From the NCBI GenBank assembly GCA_002292285.1, contig DBBP01000035.1:158815-183358 (forward strand): a stretch of DNA of 24,544 bases, in the 5' to 3' direction. The position numbers were made by a program, and so were the translations under genes. This document shows positions 7,558-16,006 of this stretch, one piece after another. The stretch is from Proteobacteria bacterium UBA981. Its GTDB lineage: Bacteria; Pseudomonadota; Gammaproteobacteria; Ga0077536. Below the pieces are notes generated by a model. It made no database searches. It worked only from the letters and a program-made list of their open reading frames with translations, and had not been told where the DNA came from. Within the stretch, counting starts at the first letter, position 1. Every line of letters starts with the position of its first letter.

Positions 7558-8013
7558 ATGAAAAATCTCAGCAGCAAAAGTGACTGGACAGCGGCGCAGG
7601 TTCAGCAGTTCCTGGAATCCACAAAGATCCCTATTCGTATCGCCGCCATGGACGGCGGGTATCCCCTGATCTGTTCGGTCTGGCATAGATATCGTGACGG
7701 CAATCTTCGTATAGTCAGCCATAAGCGCAGCAAACTGGCTAACTTGCTCCAACAGGCCGGGCGATGTGCCTTCGAGATCGCACCTAATGATCCGCCTTAC
7801 TGTGGTGTGCGCGGTAAGGCTGACGTGGTAGTAAGTGATGAAGATGCGGAAGCGCTTTTGAAACACTTGATCGCGCGCTATCTGGGCAACTCGAATCAAG
7901 GACTGGCGAACTGGCTACTGGGCCGTGTCGAAGACGAAATCGTGTTTACACTGTGCCCCACTTGGGCAACCTCTTGGGACTATGGCGGGCGCATGGAGAA
8001 TGCGGACGTTTGA
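7558..8013 (+). CDS. PPOX-fold flavoprotein, second copy
   Basis: 151 residues of the pyridoxamine 5'-phosphate oxidase-like split-barrel superfamily. The N-terminal helix TAAQVQQFLES is followed by IPIRIAAMDGGYPLICSVWHRYRDG (first barrel strands), SHKRSKLANLL (flavin phosphate region) and LIARYLGNSNQ. It resembles the protein at 2084-2518 in layout and several motifs but is clearly diverged. An AAGAGGA sequence about 20 bases upstream of the first ATG is too far for an ideal Shine-Dalgarno. It could be an FMN- or F420-type oxidoreductase or a heme-binding relative. A divergent or convergent partner is not visible. Confidence 0.8.
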   Translation: MKNLSSKSDWTAAQVQQFLESTKIPIRIAAMDGGYPLICSVWHRYRDGNLRIVSHKRSKLANLLQQAGRCAFEIAPNDPPYCGVRGKADVVVSDEDAEALLKHLIARYLGNSNQGLANWLLGRVEDEIVFTLCPTWATSWDYGGRMENADV

Positions 8014-8240
8014 ATCCGTGATGACCCGATAAAGTCGGCGTTGCGTATTCTGATGACTTAGGCACGAACACAAAGTCCTCATGTGTTGCTGGCTCAATAA
8101 AGTCCCTGTAAAGGCCCTGCACCCCATGAAGCGAAGCTACAGGAAACCATCCGCATGCAGTGCAGTTGAGGACTAGTGTCTCGGGATGCGGTGTCGGATG
8201 TGCAGATTATTAGGTAGCGCGGATTAGGGACTCGCCTCAC
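8014..8240. other. Intergenic region without recognisable features
   Basis: 227 bases between the PPOX gene and the phage-type remnant. I see no ORF of coding character, terminator or promoter that I can support. Confidence 0.5.
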
Positions 8241-8554
8241 TCAGTGTGCCGTTCGTTCAGCCCACTGTTCAGCCCATTCCTCCGGCGTCATAATCTCATC
8301 GGTGACTGTTGCAACACTTTGAGTGACGTCTGCTGCGATTTGAGATGGTATGAGTTTGCCCAGCAACCCCATGAAGGCGACTGGGTTTTCTCTAGCTTGT
8401 GATGCCAGGTAGCCGACGAGGCCTGCTTTACCACCAGCAATATCGGCAGCTTCAAGGATGGCGTGTTCTCATAAACGGGTTTTCCGGGAATCCGTTTCTC
8501 TGCAACCCTTTTTAATGGCCGGCCACCCGTCTTAGGCCTACCTTGTCCTGCCAT
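8241..8554 (-). pseudogene. Phage terminase small-subunit-like protein, frameshifted
   Basis: Begins MAGQGRPKTGGRP at 8554, the basic GxPKTGGR opening common to a family of small phage proteins annotated as terminase small-subunit-like. After about 32 codons (near 8460) the sense continues in another frame: ILEAADIAGGKAGLVGYL, then ARENPVAFMGLLGKLIPSQ, and ends ...EEWAEQWAERTAH with a TGA at 8241-8243. The 'Y-L-xx-QA-xx-NP-xx-F-xx-L-L-G-K-x-x-P' core is typical of these proteins, so the frameshift sits in a once-functional gene. It marks mobile-element debris just left of the IS element. Confidence 0.6.
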
Positions 8555-8605
8555 ATCTAAACCACTCCATTCTAGATAAGACTTTATGCCTCATAGATAT
8601 TCTGG

Positions 8606-9992
8606 AGAGTTATAACTGAATCTGGTGTTCGGGAGATTGAATAGAGGCGGCGTATCTGGTTGAAATGTTGTTACCAGACAGCAGACCAACCGAAGAGGAT
8701 ACGCCACCATGAAAGAGAGTAACGTTGTTGAATTGTCAGGTCGATCCGAAGGTTACGACGCACGGAGCGCGATGCTGAGATCTGGCGCGCAGGAGTTGAT
8801 CCGCCAGACGGTGGATGCGGAGTTGCAGGAGTTGTTAGCAAGTCACACAGGTCGCGTGCTCGAGTCGGGCCGAACGGCAGTCGTGCGCAACGGCTATCTT
8901 CCAGAACGGCAACTGCAGACTGGTATTGGCCCGGTGACGGTGAAGGTGCCAAAGGTTCGGGCGAAGACCGGCGAGCCAGTGACGTTCCGGTCGGCCCTGG
9001 TGCCGCCGTACGTGCGCAAGACGAGGACATTAGAAGCGGCACTACCATGGCTGTATCTGAAGGGAGTTTCATCAGGCGAGATGGGTGAGGCGCTGCAAGT
9101 ACTGGTAGGTCCTGAAGCGCAGGGACTCTCGGCGAGTACGGTCTCGCGATTGAAGCAGGTCTGGGCGCAGGAATACCAGACTTGGAGCACAGCACGTTTG
9201 GACCGCGATCGCTGGGTCTACGTGTGGGCAGATGGCGTTTACAGTGGACTGCGTGCCGAGCAGACGAAGCTGTGTGCTCTGGTGATCATCGGCGTCAATG
9301 ACCGGGGCGAGAAGCATTTTCTATCGATTGAGGACGGCGTACGTGAATCGACCCAGAGCTGGCGCGAGGTGCTGCTGAAGTTAAAGTCCCGTGGGATGGA
9401 CGCGCCGCAGCTAGCGATAGGTGATGGCGCGATGGGTTTCTGGGCGGCGCTGGAAGAAATCTACGGCGAGACACGCCAGCAACGATGCTGGATGCATAAA
9501 ACAATGAATATTCTCAATTGTTTTCCGAAGTCGTCGCAGGCGAAAGCGAAGCAGTCCCTGCACGCAATCTGGCAGGCAGAGACGAAGGCGGATGCTGAGA
9601 CAGCATTCGACCTATTCATCACGACCTATGATGCGAAGTACCTGAAGGCAACTTTGTGTCTCCAAAAAGATCACGAAGAGCTCATGGCCTTCTACGATTT
9701 TCCGGCACAACACTGGCAGAGCATCCGCACGAGCAACCCGATTGAATCAAGCTTCTCGACTATTCGTCATCGGACCAAACGTTCAAAGGGCTGCCCGTCA
9801 CGCGACGGCATGCTGCATATGATGTTCAAGCTGGGTCAATGCGCGGAGAAAAACTGGAGACGATTACGCGGATTCGATTACCTGGCGAAGCTGGTGATCG
9901 GGATCAAATTCAAAGATGGAATCGAGGTGACAGAGGTGAACCAGGCAGCCGCCTGATTCAATTCTCTGAACACCAGATTTGACAATAACTCT
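8606..9992 (+). mobile_element. IS256-family insertion sequence, apparently complete
   Basis: About 1387 bp with imperfect terminal inverted repeats of 37 bp (8606-8642 and 9956-9992; 28 matches, including AGAGTTAT at the tips and AATCTGGTGTTC inside) flanking one transposase gene. The transposase stop codon ends within the right repeat. I find no matching 8-bp direct repeats at the two flanks, so either the target duplication has decayed or one flank was rearranged. Confidence 0.88.
8709..9956 (+). CDS. IS256-family transposase (Transposase_mut)
   Basis: 415 residues, full length for the family, with no frame interruption. The catalytic triad is visible as D175 (WADGVYSG), D239 (AIGDGAMGFW) and E346 (SNPIESSFSTIR), and the family CW-x-H segment is at RCWMHKTMNIL (260-268). 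The N-terminal region carries the typical RNGY...TGIGPVTVKVPKVR. The start ATG is directly preceded by ACGCCACC with a GAGG about 11 bases upstream. An intact catalytic triad, an open frame and recognisable ends suggest the element could still move. Confidence 0.95.
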   Translation: MKESNVVELSGRSEGYDARSAMLRSGAQELIRQTVDAELQELLASHTGRVLESGRTAVVRNGYLPERQLQTGIGPVTVKVPKVRAKTGEPVTFRSALVPPYVRKTRTLEAALPWLYLKGVSSGEMGEALQVLVGPEAQGLSASTVSRLKQVWAQEYQTWSTARLDRDRWVYVWADGVYSGLRAEQTKLCALVIIGVNDRGEKHFLSIEDGVRESTQSWREVLLKLKSRGMDAPQLAIGDGAMGFWAALEEIYGETRQQRCWMHKTMNILNCFPKSSQAKAKQSLHAIWQAETKADAETAFDLFITTYDAKYLKATLCLQKDHEELMAFYDFPAQHWQSIRTSNPIESSFSTIRHRTKRSKGCPSRDGMLHMMFKLGQCAEKNWRRLRGFDYLAKLVIGIKFKDGIEVTEVNQAAA

Positions 9993-10167
9993 AACGTTTT
10001 ATAGAAAATGGTCTGTCGGGACTATCAGACCCCCACGCTGCCATCGCATCCTGTATCGGTGAGACTTTGGGAAATGCATTTGCGAGAATACCCACTGCCA
10101 TAATCCCCAAAATAACTATCACTGCTGGTTGGAGTTTGATTTCGTGTGTAATGGTTTCTTTGCTCAT
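9991..10167 (-). CDS. Small single-pass membrane protein, clipped by the IS element (58 aa)
   Basis: A short ORF starting at ATG 10167 behind a strong Shine-Dalgarno (AGGAG 9-10 bases upstream). The product begins MSKETITHEIKLQ and has one hydrophobic segment (AVIVILGIMAVGILANAF, residues 15-32) followed by a polar tail. Its stop codon TAG (9993-9991) includes the last two bases of the IS right end, so the IS supplied the present terminus and the original gene was probably longer. Family unknown; small membrane peptides of this type are common in proteobacteria and phages. Confidence 0.6.
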   Translation of the reverse strand: MSKETITHEIKLQPAVIVILGIMAVGILANAFPKVSPIQDAMAAWGSDSPDRPFSIKR

Positions 10168-10447
10168 CTTTTGTTCTCCTACATAAACTCCTTAACCTCT
10201 ACAACAGATGTTCATTAGTAAAAGTATTAACACCCCCAAATCACCACAGTATTCGGCGGGATCGCGAAAAGCGGCGTTTTTTGGACCTATGCTTCGTCGC
10301 AGTGAGTGAAGCGTGGTCACCTCCAAAGGTGACAAAGGCATACTTAAGTCGCATTTTGACCCGGTCAACCAGCGCGACGAGACATTTACGTAATCCAACA
10401 TGCAGCAGATGGTTTTGTACCGGCCAGGTTGATCACACCGAACTCCG
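10168..10447. other. Non-coding region with inverted repeats upstream of the small membrane ORF
   Basis: No convincing gene. Two inverted repeats are visible: GTCACCT-CCAA-AGGTGAC (10316-10333) and TTGAC-CCG-GTCAA (10356-10368). They could be operators or weak hairpins for the minus-strand ORF. Confidence 0.4.
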
Positions 10448-10485
10448 ATAGCAGCCCACTGTTAGTGGGCTGCTATAGTCTTTTT
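10448..10485 (+). terminator. Strong Rho-independent terminator, no obvious upstream gene
   Basis: A perfect 12-bp stem (10448-10459 with 10465-10476, left arm ATAGCAGCCCAC), a 5-base loop TGTTA, then AGTC and five T residues. It points in the plus direction. The nearest plus-strand gene upstream is the IS transposase, about 490 bases away. Confidence 0.85.
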
Positions 10486-10645
10486 GCAAATGCATCTTTG
10501 TCTTCAGCCCCCGATCACTCACTAGATCCCAAATCGGATGTAATTGTTTTTCCGGATGTTATTTTTTTATCAATTGAGTGAACCGGAAGCTCACAATGAA
10601 CGTATACAAGCTGATTATCTTGTATAGGAATCACTGTGAACTCTC

Positions 10646-12070
10646 ATGCTAGCTAAAACTGACATCTCACTCGGAACAAACGACTACATCATTAAAGACA
10701 TCGGACTGGCTGACTTTGGACGCAAAGAGATTGAACTAGCCGAACATGAAATGCCTGGCCTTATGGCGATGCGCGAAGAATTTGGTCAAACCAAACCGCT
10801 GAAAGGCGCACGAATCGCCGGTTCGTTGCATATGACAGTGCAGACTGCGGTACTCATAGAAACACTCGAGTGCCTGGGCGCGAAAGTCCGCTGGGCGAGC
10901 TGCAATATTTTCTCAACTCAGGATCACGCGGCGGCGGCACTGGCCCGCACTGGAATACCCGTGTTTGCAGTGAGCGGCGAATCCATCGAAGAATACTGGG
11001 AATACACGGATAAGATTTTTGACTGGGGTGATGGCCTGGGGCCCAACATGATTCTAGATGATGGTGGCGACGCGACCCTGTTCGCATCGCTCGGCCATCG
11101 CGCTGAAATCGATTCAGGCGTGCTCGAAAAAACCCCAGCTAACGAAGAGGAAGCAGCTCTTTATGCGCAACTCCGCCGCTCGATTGAGCGCGACCCACAA
11201 CGGTTTCAGAACATCGTGCCAGACATCCTAGGCGTGACTGAGGAAACTACTACCGGCGTCCATCGTCTCTATCAGATGCTCGAGAACGACGAGCTGCTGT
11301 TCCCTGCCATGAACGTAAACGACTCTGTGACGAAGTCCAAGTTCGATAACTTGTATGGCTGTCGTCACTCGCTGGTCGATGCGATTAACCGCGCCACGGA
11401 CGTGATGCTTTCCGGCAAGGTCGCAGTGGTTGCGGGATACGGGGATGTTGGTAAAGGTAGTGCGCAGTCTCTACGTGGGCAGGGCGCGCGCGTGATCGTC
11501 ACGGAAATTGACCCCATCTGTGCATTGCAGGCGGCAATGGAAGGTTATGAGGTCAAGAGTATGGACGAGGCCTGTCGGGAAGGCGACGTGTTTGTCACCA
11601 CGACGGGTTGCTGCGACGTTATCACAGAACAACACATGAACCAGATGAAGGATCTCGCCATCGTGTGCAACATTGGCCATTTCGATAGTGAAATTCAGGT
11701 TGGACGCATGCGAAGCTACGAGTGGACAGAAATTAAGCCGCGCGTGCACGTGATTAAGATCAACGAAAACCGGCGCATCATTCTTCTGGCCGAGGGTCGT
11801 CTGGTGAATTTGGGTTGCGCCACAGGGCATCCGAGCTTTGTGATGTCGAGCAGCTTTACCAATCAAACGATCGCCCAAATCGAAATGTTCAGCTCGCCTG
11901 AACGCTATCCCCTGGGTGTCTATACGCTACCGAAACTCCTCGACGAGAAAGTTGCAAGACTACATTTGTCTCATATCGGTGTGACGCTTGATGAGCTTTC
12001 AGAAAAACAGTGTGAGTATCTGGATATACCGGCTGCCGGGCCTTACAAGCCGGCTCACTACCGTTATTGA
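10646..12070 (+). CDS. ahcY: Adenosylhomocysteinase (S-adenosyl-L-homocysteine hydrolase)
   Basis: 474 residues, the long proteobacterial form. Hydrolyses S-adenosylhomocysteine to homocysteine and adenosine using bound NAD, in the cytoplasm, and relieves product inhibition of methyltransferases. Visible motifs are DYIIKDIGLADFGRKEIE at the N-terminus, SLHMTVQTAVLIETL (60-74), the substrate-site lysine segment NDSVTKSKFDN (225-235), the NAD-binding GYGDVGKG (264-271) and the C-terminal YKPAHYRY. The Shine-Dalgarno is weak. No SAH riboswitch motif is visible in the 160-base leader. It stands alone on the plus strand. Its position beside a SAM-dependent lipid methyltransferase cluster may be functional or accidental. 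Confidence 0.97.
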   Translation: MLAKTDISLGTNDYIIKDIGLADFGRKEIELAEHEMPGLMAMREEFGQTKPLKGARIAGSLHMTVQTAVLIETLECLGAKVRWASCNIFSTQDHAAAALARTGIPVFAVSGESIEEYWEYTDKIFDWGDGLGPNMILDDGGDATLFASLGHRAEIDSGVLEKTPANEEEAALYAQLRRSIERDPQRFQNIVPDILGVTEETTTGVHRLYQMLENDELLFPAMNVNDSVTKSKFDNLYGCRHSLVDAINRATDVMLSGKVAVVAGYGDVGKGSAQSLRGQGARVIVTEIDPICALQAAMEGYEVKSMDEACREGDVFVTTTGCCDVITEQHMNQMKDLAIVCNIGHFDSEIQVGRMRSYEWTEIKPRVHVIKINENRRIILLAEGRLVNLGCATGHPSFVMSSSFTNQTIAQIEMFSSPERYPLGVYTLPKLLDEKVARLHLSHIGVTLDELSEKQCEYLDIPAAGPYKPAHYRY

Positions 12071-12199
12071 ACAGGGCTAATTACACCGCCGCGGCGGCAG
12101 TTTGACTCGATACTTAACACCGAACTGTGTCGCCGCGATTTTAGCTGTATTGTTGTCTGTGAGTAGCAGGAACGGAAGGAATATCCAGATCGAAAGCCG

Positions 12200-12772
12200 T
12201 CAGGGTTGGTAGTCGCCCGAGCGACGCATAAATAGAGACACTTCAGCTACGGTGAGTCCAAATTTCTTGATGTAAGTCCGATTGATGAGGGTATCATCGT
12301 CGACCTGCCACAACCGGTCATCAAAGGTCACGAGATATCTGCGTCCCTCGCTTTCGAGTTCCATCTCGTAACGCCAGATCAGCGAATTGCCGTTGATTTC
12401 GCCTACCGCGGCCCCGATGATGTCGTTAGCGGTTCCGGATATGCCGCCGCTACTGTCCCGTCGAATCTTCCACCGGCGGAAATCGCGCTCGCCGTCGGCA
12501 TAATCGAAGACTTCTTCCAGTGTCAGCTTATCATGATCGACTATCCCCTCTATGTGCACCACGAACTGCCGCACTACCCGACCACGCCAATCCTGCACTA
12601 CACCCCAGGCTTGGGTATGCCCTTCGAAAAAAGCGAACAAATCAAGAGTGGGGATGGCGATTGTTTGATCTACTGTTCGCACCCCGCCACACGCTCCGAG
12701 CAAGAGCAGAATCAATGCACAAAGAAGTCTTTGCGATATCGAGGCAGTCGAGCGTTTTTTCTTACGATTCAT
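12200..12772 (-). CDS. DUF3833 family lipoprotein
   Basis: 190 residues starting MNRKKKRS. A basic N-terminus, a hydrophobic stretch (LLCALILLLL) and the lipobox LGAC mark a lipoprotein signal with the cysteine as acylation site. The mature part has the DUF3833 pattern: LDLFAFFEGHTQAWGVVQDWRGRVVRQFVV, then WRYEMELES and LWQVDDDTLINR near the end. Function is unknown, but the family recurs next to Cfa-like, DUF1365 and SDR genes in ECF/ChrR regulons. The start at 12772 is chosen because it opens the signal peptide and lies exactly 8 bases after the CGTA of an ECF-type promoter, with no Shine-Dalgarno, suggesting a leaderless mRNA. Divergent from the DUF6134 operon. Confidence 0.85.
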   Translation of the reverse strand: MNRKKKRSTASISQRLLCALILLLLGACGGVRTVDQTIAIPTLDLFAFFEGHTQAWGVVQDWRGRVVRQFVVHIEGIVDHDKLTLEEVFDYADGERDFRRWKIRRDSSGGISGTANDIIGAAVGEINGNSLIWRYEMELESEGRRYLVTFDDRLWQVDDDTLINRTYIKKFGLTVAEVSLFMRRSGDYQP

Positions 12773-12776
12773 AGTT

Positions 12777-12806
12777 TGACTACGACAGATCTGCCCAATC
12801 GGATCA
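12777..12806 (-). promoter_or_regulatory. ECF-type promoter for the DUF3833 gene
   Basis: Minus strand: TGATCC, 16 bases, CGTA, then GTCAAACT and the ATG at 12772. Perfect match to the rpoE promoter elements. Its -35 box is 7 bases from that of the divergent promoter at 12814. Confidence 0.8.
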
Positions 12807-12813
12807 CTGCCTG

Positions 12814-12843
12814 TGATCGCTTTTTTCTTCACTGGCGTATACG
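12814..12843 (+). promoter_or_regulatory. ECF-type promoter for the DUF6134-SDR-NTF2 operon
   Basis: TGATCG, 16 bases, CGTA, then TACGCTTC and the ATG at 12848. One mismatch in the -35. The ATG follows CGTA by exactly 8 bases. Confidence 0.75.
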
Positions 12844-12847
12844 CTTC

Positions 12848-13555
12848 ATGAGACATCGAAACTTAGCGCTGCTGAGCGCTATTTTAGTACTGGCTTTGAT
12901 CATCCCACCCGAGCAAGTTCAGGCACGCTGCGTTGAATCCACAGAGCTGAGCGATTTTGTCCGCAGTACCTATGAAGATGAGATTGAGTTTGAAGTAATT
13001 CGTAATGGAAAAATTGTCGGCTCTCATCGAACAGTTTTTTCACACTCCAGTGCAGGTCTGCATGCACGTTCGACGATGCAACTCACGGTGACGTTATTGT
13101 TTATTCCCTTCTTCGACTTCGCGTACGACTCGCACTCAACGTGGTGTGATGAAAAAATGGTGGCACTGGAGGCTACAGTTGCTCGCAATGGAGTACTCAA
13201 TTCCGTGTCGGCGTCATCTGATGGCGTAACGACGCTAGTTCAAAGCGGCCAAACTCAGCTTGCTCATCCCGCCACCCTCATACCGACAGACCACTGGAAC
13301 CCAGCAGTCCTGCAAACGTCACATGTACTGAACACGATTACCGGGCGCATCAACAACGTCGATATCGTGCAATGTCCCGCGACCAAAGCGAGGACGCTGG
13401 GTCTTTCGTTGCCGGCTGGGACGGAGTGCTTCGAATATACGGGCGACCTCACAGCAACCGTGTGGTACTTACACGAGCGCTGGATCGGTCTAGCCTTCCA
13501 GGGAGACGACGGTTCCGACATTGTGTATCGCTGCAGGGACTGTCGAATCCCATGA
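12848..13555 (+). CDS. Exported DUF6134-like protein
   Basis: 235 residues starting at ATG 12848, in front of a clear signal peptide (MRHRNLALLSAILVLALI...) with probable cleavage after QVQA. The mature domain reads EIEFEVIRNGKIVGSHRTVF, LLFIPFFDFAYDSHSTWCDEKMVALEA and ends with the ERWIGLAFQGDDG region. This fits DUF6134, periplasmic beta-rich proteins of unknown function, although I assign it by pattern only. Several cysteines in the mature part could form disulfides. The start has no Shine-Dalgarno and lies 8 bases after an ECF-type CGTA. The stop overlaps the next ATG by ATGA, indicating translational coupling. Confidence 0.8.
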   Translation: MRHRNLALLSAILVLALIIPPEQVQARCVESTELSDFVRSTYEDEIEFEVIRNGKIVGSHRTVFSHSSAGLHARSTMQLTVTLLFIPFFDFAYDSHSTWCDEKMVALEATVARNGVLNSVSASSDGVTTLVQSGQTQLAHPATLIPTDHWNPAVLQTSHVLNTITGRINNVDIVQCPATKARTLGLSLPAGTECFEYTGDLTATVWYLHERWIGLAFQGDDGSDIVYRCRDCRIP

Positions 13556-14296
13556 ATAAACCGAATGTTTGGATAACCGGAGCCAGTAGTGGCATTGGTG
13601 CGGCCTTGGTGCGCGAATATGCGCGGCGCGGTGCTCATGAGCGGCCGAAACGTCCAGACGTTGGAAAACGTCAGGACTGAAAGCGGCTTCCCACAACGTT
13701 GCCATACCATGTCTGCCGACGTTACTGACAGTTCGGAACTCAGGCAAGTCCTCGAAGATACTGAACAGCGTTTCGGCGCCATCGATGTAGCAGTTCTGAA
13801 TGCAGGGACGTATGAAGCAAGCGGGATTGATAACTTCAATGCTGCAGCGATGCGTAAGCTTTTCGCGATCAATGTTTTCGCCGTTGCGGAGACGATCGAG
13901 ATTCTGCTGCCAAGCTGGCGCAAAAGGCGCTCGGGCACCTTCGTTCTCGTGGGCTCGGTAGCAGGGGATTTCGGGCTGCCTTACGCCGCTTCCTACAGTG
14001 CGAGCAAAGCGGCGTTAAGTCGGTTAGCTGAGTCACTTTATCCGGAACTCTTACGCGATGGCATCGCGCTACATTTGGTTAGTCCGGGGTTCGTCGATAC
14101 GCCACTAACGGCGAAAAACGATTTCCCCATGCCGTTTATGGTGAGCGCTGAGCGTGCAGCTTATGAGATATGTCGCGGCGTGGATAAGAGAAAATTCGAG
14201 ATTCGCTTTCCTTGGCGCATGAGCGTTGCCATGCGAATTCTCCGTGCCCTGCCCTATCCTTTGCAATTTTCGCTCGCGAGAAGGATGCTGAAATGA
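13552..14296 (+). pseudogene. SDR family oxidoreductase with a single frameshift
   Basis: ATG at 13552 overlaps the preceding stop (ATGA). The first frame gives NVWITGASSGIGAALVREYARRGA, a perfect SDR start with TGxxxGIG, and then goes out of frame. The +1 frame picks up at once with VLMSGRN and continues through ADVTD, LNAGTYE, VGSVAGDFG, the catalytic YSASK and a C-terminus rich in basic residues, ending at 14296. One indel in the GC-rich run near 13625-13635 accounts for it. The rest looks well conserved, so the lesion is very recent or a sequencing error. The intact protein would be about 247 residues. It probably acts with the DUF6134 and NTF2-like products, being translationally coupled to both. 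Confidence 0.85.
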
Positions 14297-14745
14297 TGAC
14301 TGGGCTTGAGCGTTACATAGGTTTTTTCGAATCAATCGGAACCGAGAGGCAGCACCACCCTGCTGATGTGGCGACACAGGACATTCACTTCCGCGACCCG
14401 TTTAACGATCTGCACGGTCTCGACCAATTTGAGGCGGTTATCGGTGAAATGCGCAACAACCTGGGGAATCTTAAGATCGTTGTTTCCCACGCGGCCGTGC
14501 TTGAGGCACGAGGGCGGAAACAGGCCATAATCGCCGCCGTCCGCTGGGATCTCAGCGGTGAACTGCGCGCGTTCGGCAATAAGAGCTGGCAGGTACACGG
14601 GTATTCCGAACTCGCTTTTTCGCCCCAGCAGAAAGTCTCACGACACTTCGATTACTGGGATGCGGCCGGCGACCTCTACGAAAACCTTCCGCTAATTGGC
14701 GTCGCGTGCCGCTATGTCCGTCGCCGGCTGGCGCTCAAGCGTTAG
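14293..14745 (+). CDS. NTF2-like (SnoaL-type) protein
   Basis: 150 residues, starting ATGATG at 14293 and overlapping the SDR stop by ATGA. The fold is suggested by the helix GLERYIGFFESI, then DIHFRDPFNDLHGLDQFEAVIGEM (the usual 'F.DPF...xG' cone entrance) and later strands such as ALEVRWDLS-like and a C-terminal SRHFDYWDAA segment. Such proteins bind or isomerise small hydrophobic ligands; a member of this type recurs in ECF/ChrR gene sets next to an SDR. The 3' end overlaps the convergent MFS gene by about 54 bases. Last gene of the DUF6134 operon. Confidence 0.85.
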   Translation: MMTGLERYIGFFESIGTERQHHPADVATQDIHFRDPFNDLHGLDQFEAVIGEMRNNLGNLKIVVSHAAVLEARGRKQAIIAAVRWDLSGELRAFGNKSWQVHGYSELAFSPQQKVSRHFDYWDAAGDLYENLPLIGVACRYVRRRLALKR

Positions 14746-16006
14746 CTCAGCAATCGACTGCCGACTAATTATTACGACCGCGAGTTTAAGCAGTACCGGT
14801 ATCGCAACGTACAGTGCGAGCAGCGGCCGGGATTCTGCCTGGTTAATACCATCGGCCACTTCCACGCCCAAACAATACAAGCCACTGAAAGCGCCGCCTA
14901 CGGCAACCGCTAATGCGAGCTTGGTCACCATTGACCACAGCGCAAATGCTGCCCCCGAACGTCTCGACTGCGTCGTTTTTCTATCTAGCTCAAGAACGTC
15001 AGCCTGAATCGATGGTGGTATCGCGAGATCCGCCGCGAGGGTTCCCCCGGTGAGAACGCAGACCAGCACAAACCAGCAGGTCTGATCGGGCTGGAGTACA
15101 AGAACCGGTAGAAATGCTGCCACGCTGATACTGAGTGCCAGGCGCCAGGCAACCATCTTACTGAGACGACTCGAGAGTATCAGCCATAACGGAGTCAGCA
15201 TGATCGCGCTGCCGAAATAGATGAGCAGGAGTTGATAGAGCTGCTTTTCTTCAAGCCCGAAGTATCCCGTTACGACAATCGGGAACAACACTGCAGGAAG
15301 ACTGTTTGCTATGCTGTTCAACAACCAGCAAAGCATTGTTAGAGCAATAGGCCGGAACCTGAGCAAGCTGAGCAAATCGCCCCAGACAACCGACGATTCT
15401 GCACCGAGAGCGCCGGTCGGTAGATCCCGCACCATGCTAAAACAAATTGTGAGTGCAGGAATCGCCAATATCGATGCGGTGCAGGCAATGATAAAGCATG
15501 TTGCCGCTGCCATCGAACAGGGCAGGCAGCGATAACGCTGCGATGATCCCCACAACCCCGGCTACTTCACGACTCGCAGTGAGGCGGGAGCGGTCATCGG
15601 GGTCGACTGCTAATTCGGCTCCCCACGCGGTGTAGGGCACCATAATCATGGTCCAGCCTGTGAATAGCACTACCGCCCAGAAAACAATGTGGCTTACGCC
15701 AGCGTCGACCGGCGGCATGGCAAGCGCGAACAGTGCCACACAGGAAGCAGCTGTGCCGGCTATGATCCAAGGCTTGTAGCGCCATCGACCGTGCGCGCTG
15801 CGATCGATCAGGATACCGACCAGCGGATCACCGAAAAAGTCCAGCAATCGAGCCGCCGCAAGCGCAGAGCCTATGGCGAGCAAACTTAGGGTGGTATGCG
15901 CCGCGTACCAGGACGGTAGCAGAATGGCGACGGGAATGATGGGCAGCGCCGCTACCGTGTTTAGTGCGCCATACCCGAAAATCTCGCGGTTAGTGACTCG
16001 CGCCAC
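14692..16006 (-). pseudogene. MFS transporter, GPH sugar/cation symporter-like, frameshifted
   Basis: The first frame starts with GTG at 16006, directly after the stop of the methyltransferase gene, and encodes about 170 residues with several membrane helices and the MFS loop motif (DPLVGILIDRS...GRWRYKPWI). Near 15510 the sense moves to the next frame, which continues with more helices (ALTMLCWLLNSIANSLPAVLF; AWRLALSISVAAFLPVLVL; FALWSMVTKLALAVAVGGAFSG) to a stop at 14692. Together they make the roughly 435 residues expected of a MelB-like (GPH) transporter. One indel around 15505-15515 explains the split. A GPH-type transporter accompanies the Cfa-like gene in related clusters. Substrate unknown. 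Confidence 0.85.

Noticed and set aside
8598..10000. 8-bp target-site duplication of the IS256 element
   Set aside because: The bases flanking either plausible IS boundary do not match each other.
10192..10401. 69-residue minus-strand ORF upstream of the small membrane gene
   Set aside because: No Shine-Dalgarno, low-complexity hydrophobic end, and it spans two inverted repeats; more likely non-coding.
10490..10645. SAH riboswitch in the ahcY leader
   Set aside because: The conserved GAGGAGCG/TGCAACG-type core is not visible anywhere in the leader.
12090..12105. CCGCCGCGGCGG palindrome after ahcY as a terminator
   Set aside because: A loop-free palindrome with no clear T run; it cannot be supported as a terminator.
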